From assembly GCF_024763615.1 (NCBI RefSeq), contig NC_077222.1, positions 31,062,001-31,126,000 of the forward strand: a DNA stretch of 64,000 bases, given 5' to 3'. Below, in pieces: positions 48,401-57,400 of the stretch (position 1 is the stretch's first letter; the number at the start of each line of letters is the position of its first letter). Under the pieces are notes generated by a model that was not told the DNA's origin, made no database searches, and saw only the letters and a list, made by a program, of their open reading frames with translations. The DNA comes from Phlebotomus papatasi (Eukaryota > Arthropoda > Insecta > Diptera > Psychodidae). The position numbers and the translations under genes were made by a program.

Positions 48401-51400
48401 TCTGAAGGCACTCACTACGTGGATACGTGGCGTCATAGGCATTTTTCCACGAATCGCAAGGGACAGGATTGCTGAACCTCAGAGGCCCAACAGGTGGCTT
48501 AGCATATGGTATACTATAGAACGCTTCATAAGGCTTCTCATTTCCATGAACGACTTTCCCTTTGACGTAACCATAATTGCAAGAAACTGACACATAATCA
48601 TCCACACAGTATGATCCGTGGATTATTGCGAGACAAATAAAGATCAACACTTTCATTTTAGCTGCACTAAGTTCAGAAACACACTGCACTGTTATAGGGA
48701 ACTTCTTATTTATATAGAAACTTTTTATTACAAAATTATGAACGTGGATCACGATTTAGTAATACGAAGTTATTGCCCAGCAATAGTTCCCCAACTGTTA
48801 CTAATCGAAAGTATTTTAACTGTTACCAAGTCTTATATCTTTAAGTGTCTAAATCGATTTCGTGACATTATTTTCTATGACGCTTTTTGCAACAGTTTGA
48901 ATAAAGAAGAAATTTTAAATATATAATAATCTGATGTGCTTTTGTAAATTTTGCATTTGCCCTTAAACTTCATGCGAGCGACAGATATGCACCTTAAACT
49001 AAGTCTTTCGTTCGGGCTCTGGGCTCTGATATCAGACTTTGACTTTGAACATTATCTGGGCTTTCGAAAAAAAGAACGAACGACTCAAAAGAGTCTTTTG
49101 TGCGCTATTTAGGTATACGAGATTGTCTATACATCTCTTGTTGATAGTAATACCCGTAATACCATTTGGTCCATTTACAGAAATATGAAAGAAGAATGCG
49201 TGTTGAATACAGTTGAAGGTTTGAATATTTCGAAATTAGGAGGTTTGGATATTTGAATAGCCCGAATAGCCTTTTTGATTCTTTAATGTAAAGATTATGA
49301 TAGTTTCAAGGCCCTCACTCTTGCTTGATTTATTTCGCACAAAAACCAAAATTAAGGAAAGCTGGCGTTTTTTATTCAGAAATTTTATTCATGCCATATT
49401 GCAAACATACAGAACAAAAACGGCAACAATTAAAACAAATTTATTGACAGACGCAATATCCGGATTCAATTTAATGATGTGATGAAAACTGGTTCCAAAA
49501 GGAAACTTGATCAATTTCGTAGTAATTAGATGGTTCGACAGATGCTTGGCTGTACACATCTTTATAAACAACTTGAGTTTGATTTCCATATATTTGGAAG
49601 TCGCAGAAGCCGTATTTCTCAAAGTAGTATTCATCGCAAACATTCAAATCAAACCATTGATTAGGCCAACCAGTTACGGCAAAGTTAATATGTGTATCCA
49701 CATAAATGTTTTTCATTTGATAATCAACGGATTTGTAATCAAAATCTGGGAAGTGGGATGGGAATCTGAAGAGATAGAGGAGATCATCGCAGAATCCTGG
49801 ACCGAGATTTACGTCGTAACCTGTGAAGACTTTAGTGAAGTGGCAGGGTCCGTTAAAGTTGAATTTATCGATAGATATTGGATACTTTTGAGTATCAACG
49901 TTGTGAACGTAGCATTTGACTGTGTTATACAGAGATTGGTGGAAAAGTCTTGTTGTGAACATCTGTAATAAAATGTTGTTTTTAATAGAATATTGATATC
50001 TTGAGAAATGAAAACTTACTTCCAAAAATGTCCATAAATTCTCATCTGTAATTTGACATAGTTCACTATAGAAGTAGTAATCCTTGACGGATCGAATGTA
50101 CTTTGGATCAAGATCAAGAATATCTGCAAGATGTTTATCAACATTGAGATTGAAGTCAGATCTTTGTTGCTCATTAAAAAGAAGTCCAGCTCTAACATTT
50201 CCATCGTTCTGAGTGAAGGTGACATATAGTGCCTTTGGTTCAAAACATCCAGTTTCCCATGCTTTTCTTGGATCTTTCGTAACGTACGCTTCATCACTTT
50301 TAGCCTCAACAACTGGTCGGTAGTACGCAAACTCATCAACTCGCCAGAAGTCGAGCTCATCATATGCTCTCAGAAGAAGTTTTGCATCAGCTTTTCGGAG
50401 TTTTTCAGTGAGTTCAAGAGTAGAGAGTTTTTCTGGATATTGAACTCCAATCGATTCGGCATGAAGTAAAAATTGTTTGTAGGGGTGTTCAAGGAGTGCC
50501 CACGATGCGAGAACATCACCGCTCTTGAGGATTACCTTCTGGAAAAGTTCTGAAATGTATTAAAGGAGAGTGATATTACTTATCACATCAAATTTGCGAT
50601 CTGTAATTTGTATTTGTGAGATATGCAGGAGCGCTGTGTTTTAGGCTTGATTCACTGTAACGAAAATCAACCAGGTTACCAATGTTTCGCTACTTGTTTA
50701 AGAAACGAATAGTGCGTCCCCACCAATTGCTAGAATGCTCAGAAGATAGTTAATGATTTTCAATGCCTAATCTGGTTGTGTCTGTTTATGCGAGGATGCG
50801 GCTTGATTTCAAGTAGGTTTTGAAGAAGAGATCTTTGATTATGATATGAGGTTTCGTGTCAAATCACACGTATGAATCAGTTCTACTAAACTTATAATGA
50901 AAATTCACTTAATTCCTATTCTGATGTACCCGTTTATCAATTCTTTCTTATACAACTGTTGAGGCACTTGGTAACCAATGAGTTATTTCTATTTAACATC
51001 TTGCCAAATCAGCAAAACAGTCTGTTCTTTTCATGAAGAATATTTAACGACTTACTTGAGGTGTCATGATTGAGCCAGTGATAAACTGCAGCAGTAGCAC
51101 CTGAACCAGCTCCCATAAGTGTTACACAGTCACAGTCACCTTGGAAGGCTCCTATATTGGCATTGACCCACTGAAGGGCCAATCTTTGATCCTTAAGACC
51201 AAAATTTCCTGAACAATGCGTGTCGCCTGAGCTCAAGTAGCCAAAGACACCAAGACGACTTTGTACAACAACAACTATTACTCTTTCGGTATCCATGAAG
51301 TAGTCTGGTGAGAGATTGTCAGGACTTGTGTAGTCAGTTGCGAATGCACCAAAACCAAAGTAGACAATAACTGGAAGTTTTTCATAGGGTTTTCTGTTGC

Positions 51401-54400
51401 ATGGTCGATATACACTCAGGTAGAGGCAGTCTTCGTCACCTTTGATATATGAATAGGCTCCATAATAGACTTTCTGGAGGCACTCACTACGTGGATACGT
51501 GGCATCATAAGCCTTTTCCCATGGATCACAAGGAACAGGACTGCTAAATCTCAGAGGCCCAACAGGTGGCTTAGCATATGGTATACTATAGAACGCCTCA
51601 TAGGAGTTCTCATTTCCAGGAACGACTTTCCCTTTGACGTAGCCATTATTGCAAGAAACCCACACATACTTATCTACACAGTATGATCCGTGGATTATTG
51701 CAAGACAAATAAAGATCAACACTTTCATTCTCACTGCACTAAGCTCAACTGACTGTCTAATAAAATCCTTCTGGATTAAATGAATGAATCTCTTTCTGTG
51801 CTCAATCTTTTATTTCAAAGTTGTGAATGTGTGTCGTGACTTAGTGATACCTAATCATTGCTATCAGTTGCTAATTTAAAAATTCGTGGTTTTAAGTATT
51901 CAGCGGTGTCGTGCCAATGGATTTCATGACTAATATTTCACATTATTCTCTGATACCAATTAGATAAGGAGTCAATTCTAAATGAAAGAATAAGTCCCAC
52001 AGACAGGATTTTTTAAATCATAATTGTAATTGGTTACCAATACTAACATACGTTTCTTTTTTTTTTGAATATTTGTTGATATTGTGTAAGTGGATTTCGT
52101 GATACGTTTTGTGCAATAACGTTTAAAACAATGCGCCTGTCAAGGCCGTTACACAATGCAGATCGTGACCTTTTGTACTAGGTTCGAACATGATTTTATC
52201 TAAGGTTTAACCATTATTTTGAATATAATTACGCTAAGGCGTCTATCGGCTAATCCTCAAGTCTGTCAAAGCCCTTACTATAGCTTCTTTAAACTCTCTC
52301 CAAAAACTTCAGTTATCTTCAAAATCTAGAACTTGATTTAGAGGTTATCCAGATGGGTGTTTCATTTACATTTACTAATGACCTTGAACTACTCTCCAAA
52401 GTGGAATTTCAAGGTTAAAGGTTTAAAAAATATTGTGCAGTCTATGTTTACGCCGAGTAGGGTAAATTTGGATTTATTATAAAAGTAATATAGATCGTTC
52501 AAAAGCTTAAATGACATTTAACTGTAAGGAATCAGACAATGAACTGATTTTTTTTGTCTCAAATGTAATGTTACTGTAATGGTTATTTACTTTCACTTAC
52601 CCTTAGAGTATGAATCGGTTAAAATCGTTTATGTACTTGTAAATATGACACGATTTCTGAGTTGGACTGCTACTTTATTGCCTTTTAACCACTTCTTTTA
52701 ATCATTGTTTCTAGGTCTAAGGTAATTATAATTAGCTGAGATTCTTTACAATCTCAGCTTTTGTAGTCACAGGTGTAATGCGACCTCGTAAGATTGGGCG
52801 CAAATTTAAGATTTACGCGTTTTGTTTTGACACTCATAGATCACGAATATTATATGTATGCGCTAAAAATCGATTTTCGTGGACGTCCCGTCCGGAGTAC
52901 AAACGCTTCTGGAGAGAGAATGGAAAGAGATATCGACAAGCGGTTTTCGGCAAATGTTAAATGTCGATGGGTGGCTAGAAGTAGGTGATGTCAGATCCAC
53001 CCACCACCTTTCCTTCCGCCATTTTGGATTACCCCTAATTTTTATTTTCTCAATAACTCAGCCCCTATGGCATCGATCGATCTCAAATTTTAGTATGTTA
53101 TAACTGGTTATAACCTACGGTTAATGGTTAATGGTATAATAAAATGGTTATAACCTAAGAGCTTTCGATCAGTACCAAATTTAAGGTACCCCGACCCCCC
53201 TAACCCGAACTAGAAGGGGTTAAATATTCATTTTTCGAATGGAAATATCTCCGGTTCTAATTATCGAAATTCGAAAAATTTTAGTGTTTTGGAAAGGTTT
53301 CGTGGAGCACTGCAACACTCCAATTTCATCCTATTTATTTAATCGTAGGTCCGATAAATCGAAAAATCGATTTTCGAACATTTAATTCCGAAAACTAGAC
53401 GATGCTTTTTCTTTAAATTTTAGTATGTTGTAGCTGAGGTCGAGACCTTTCCAACGGTGGGTCGCACTCCTCCCTCGATGTTCCCTGAGCTATAATCAAA
53501 AATGTCTTGATCTGACTGCATTTTTAGTGTTTCTGAAGCGATTTCGATGAAATTTTAGTATATATTGTATCTGAGATCGTGATCTTTCTAACGATGGGTC
53601 CCATCCGTTTTTACACCAACCCACTGTATCTGGACCCTTACTATATCCATATGGACCGGACTCTATCTCTAATGTTTGTTAACCGATTTCAATGAACTTT
53701 TTTCTCTTCCGTTGGCCTTCTGCACTCAGACTATTTAAAATTTGACGCGATTCTTTACCCCCAAAATTCAATTCACAATAGAATTTTCACACTTTCGAGG
53801 TCGCCTGTAGAGAATCTCAGCTACCATAAGCTTATCTGGGCTTATCACTGGTTTTTAAGAATATTCGCATGATTTTGGATTTACAGGAAGTCAGGAGGGG
53901 AATGTGGGAGGAAGTGTCGCTGAAGATGGCGTTAGTCGCAATGGACTGAGTCAGCGAAACTTTCAGACCAATCCCAAGCAGCCACCGCGTCAGGTGCTGC
54001 GTCGAAATTGCTGGAAGTCCAGCAAGATTACCACAGTAGATCTTCAGAGTGGTTGCTCCACCAGTGTCCCCACGGGGAGCAAGGCCATGGATATCGCTGC
54101 CAAGACGTATGAATTCTCCGAGGACAACGAAAAATGCGAAAAGATCAGTTTATTTCGCAAACGACGCCTAGCGGACAAGAAGTATGAGTTCTCTGAGGAC
54201 AATTCCGAGAATATAATTCCTTTCAATCGACTGAGCGTGGGAAAGGTGAGGAAGTCATCACCAGTGAGCTGGGGAAGTAGTTCTTCCATTTTCAGTACTT
54301 CTCCGCCCAATTATGCCTATGAAGTGCCATCGCACTTACACAGAGCAAGTCCGAGTCAGGGATTTAGGTCTCCGTGTGGTTCCCCGGTGGGGAATCGATG

Positions 54401-57400
54401 CCTAAGATCACCTCCGGGATATCATACACCGCCCATGCGATCGTATTGCTTCAATCCGCGATCTCCGACATACGCTAAACCCTTTTCCATTCTCATGTCT
54501 CCGCGTCAGAGGAGATCTGGCTCCTCGGCTGGAGGAGGGATCTTCCTGTCGCCGAAGAGGGAGTGCACGACCCCTGAGGTCGGAGATAGACCGTTGTGCT
54601 CGAAGAAGTTCGAGAGGCGTTACGTTGAGGAAGATGATGCAGCTTCGGTGATTACGAGCGAGGAGGATGATTGCATCTCTCCAGGATACCATCTTTCATT
54701 GCCAATGGAAGTCCATGGATCTTGCTACTCGGACATGCAGATGATCTCCCAGACATCTTACAAGGTAAGTCAAATTTTTACTTTCACCATTTCAATTTTT
54801 TTGATTTTTTTATATCCAAAAAATTTTTATATTTCAAATTGTAAATGACGTATGACAAACTAATAAGCTCCGCCCATAAATCTTCCTATGCCACGCCTTC
54901 TTAGAAATTATAATAAAACAATAAAAAGTTATTTTGTAAATTATGTGTTTGGGAGACGAAATTTCCAAAATAAGAAGTTCGTTCGGAGATAAAGCTTCTG
55001 TAAACTATTTTTAATCAATAAAATTATAAGCCACTTCCCCTTGAAGATATGAAACGGTTTCATATCTTCAAGGGGGAGTGGCTTATTAGGTGAGATTCTT
55101 AACAATCTCACCTACTATAATCCTATTAAAATTTCATGTCCTCCGATTGGACTCAAACTTTGCCAAAATGTGTTTCGCCACTTCCTGATCACGAATAGCT
55201 ATATGGGTGTAAGTAACTAAGAACTAAAAGTATATGAATGTTAATTTTTTGAATAAAAATATTTCCTTTAGCCACTGAAGAAGGTGCGTAGTGCACCGAA
55301 CGTTCTGGGCAGCAAACGTCTAGATGAGCACTTTTAGATGGAAGTTCAAAAAGTCAACATAGGTGGCGCTGCGATAGCGTCAAAATTTTTTTTTGCATAT
55401 TTCCGAATTTTGTTAAAAAAAATGTTTTTTCTTGTAAAATGAAAATCAATATAATTTCTATAGCTGTAAAAAAACATTCAAAGTTTGGAATCCAGTTATA
55501 TAAAAAAAATCCCTCTACACTACTTGATGCTAAGATCACCCACATTGACAAATTCGAAGCACACACTCTTTGTCAAAAATCGTTTTTTTTTCTTTAAATA
55601 TTTCTTAAGAATGTATTAATTCATCTGCAAAATGCATATGTAAAACCTGTAAAACTAATGTTTTACGCACTTTATTTCTAAAGCGTAATTTCTGTACCTG
55701 TAGAAAATTTTGATATTCATCAACTGAAAAGTAAACTTCTTTAGGGGAAAGTGGCCTGCCATTGAATGCGACAGCCTTTGAATATTTCAATTTTTCTCTT
55801 ATTTTCCAACATTATTACATATTATCTGTAAAATAATTTGAGATGTTTTTCTTTAACATTTGACGTTGAAAAAATTGATAGAAGAAATGAATTGAAGTTA
55901 TTGTATAAAAATGAAATGATGTTCAATTACGTTTTCTGTATATCATATTCTAAAAGAACAAGAAATGCTTAGATCGGTTTTTCGGAAAGCGCTTAAAAAC
56001 ACGCACAGGTCAATCATAAAACAGTTCAGATTGAGCTTGAAAATACGCACAGCTCAATCATAAAACGGTTAAGAATGTGCTTAAAAACACGCACAGCCTA
56101 AACATAAAACGCTTGAAATTACGCTTAAAAACACGTACAGCACATACGTTAAACGGTTCAGATTGTGCTTAAAAACACGCACAGCACACACGTAAAACGG
56201 TCCAGGTTAATAGCTTAAAATCATGCACAGCTCAATCATAAAACGGTAAATGCGCTTAAAATTACGCACAGCTCAATCATACAACGGTTAATGCACTTAA
56301 AATCACGCACAGCTAAATCATAAAACGATCAATACACTTAAAATCACGCTTGCGCTTTTTTAAGCGCAATTTTAACCGCTGTATCATTGAGCTCTGCGTG
56401 ATTTTAAGCGCATTAACCGTTTAATAATGATTGAACTGTGCGTGATTTTTAGCGCATTAACAGTTTTATGATTGAGCTGTGCGTGATTTTAAGCGCAATC
56501 TCAATCGTTTTATGTTTAGGCAGTTCGTGTTTTTAAGCGCAATCTAAACCGTTTTGTGATTGGTCTGTGCGTGTTATTTTACACAAAACTAAGGTCGTTT
56601 ATGCTATGGCACTTGGGATTTAATATACAATATTAATCTTTTTTTATGCTTAAGATGTGCGCGTTTTCTAAAATCGATCTGTGTTAAGGGTTCTGTGCCT
56701 AAAACTAAGCGGAAAAGTTTATATAATTAAACCTGTAAAGTTTCTAAAATTAAGTCTCAAGTTTCTAAGATCAATCCAGAAGGTTTCTTTATTTAATTCT
56801 GTAAAATTTTCATAAACAATCGTACAATTTCTAAAATCAATCCAAAATGTACTGGAACTCAGGCAGCACTTATATAGTTTTAAGTATTACTTTCTTAGGA
56901 AAAGATTTGGATAATAACAATGTCATAAAATGTAAAATATCATTTGTCACATTTTACAAAGAAAGTGAAAAATTAAAAGAGCACATTTTTAAATTTCAAA
57001 TACTGAAATAAGATTGGTTGTTATTAAATGTTGTATTCAACTACTTCAAAATTCACAGACATTGTTTAATTTTTTTAAATCGTATTCAATCCGTCGACTG
57101 GTTTTATATTTGTCTATTATTGATTCAAAATAAGAACATACTAAATTTATTTTAAGTAAATTCAAAATCCTAATCTAGAAAGCAAGTTGTGAGATAAACG
57201 CATTTGAAGTTTTCTTGAAACTATTTTGCCATACTGCGAGTTCGGTTTATTACAGCTGTCATTTTGTATATTTTTCAAAAATATTGTTTTAAGTGCATTT
57301 TTAAAGGGTACTACTATTAAGAAACTCGAAAATTCTTTCTAAAAAATAAAATACGTGAAATGATTACTGGAGTCAGATCTTAATAAAAAGTAAATTTCCA

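Noticed and set aside
48657..48752. An N-terminal extension of esterase-like gene 3.
   Set aside because: It reads through the TATA box, and the other three genes start at the signal peptide.
39092..51728. Active carboxylesterases, or acetylcholinesterase or neuroligin.
   Set aside because: The Ser, His and oxyanion motifs are absent in all four genes, and there is no transmembrane segment or cytoplasmic tail.
55028..55085. A microRNA precursor.
   Set aside because: Almost no loop and too perfect a stem for a typical animal precursor; better explained as a tiny palindromic repeat, though small RNA data would settle it.
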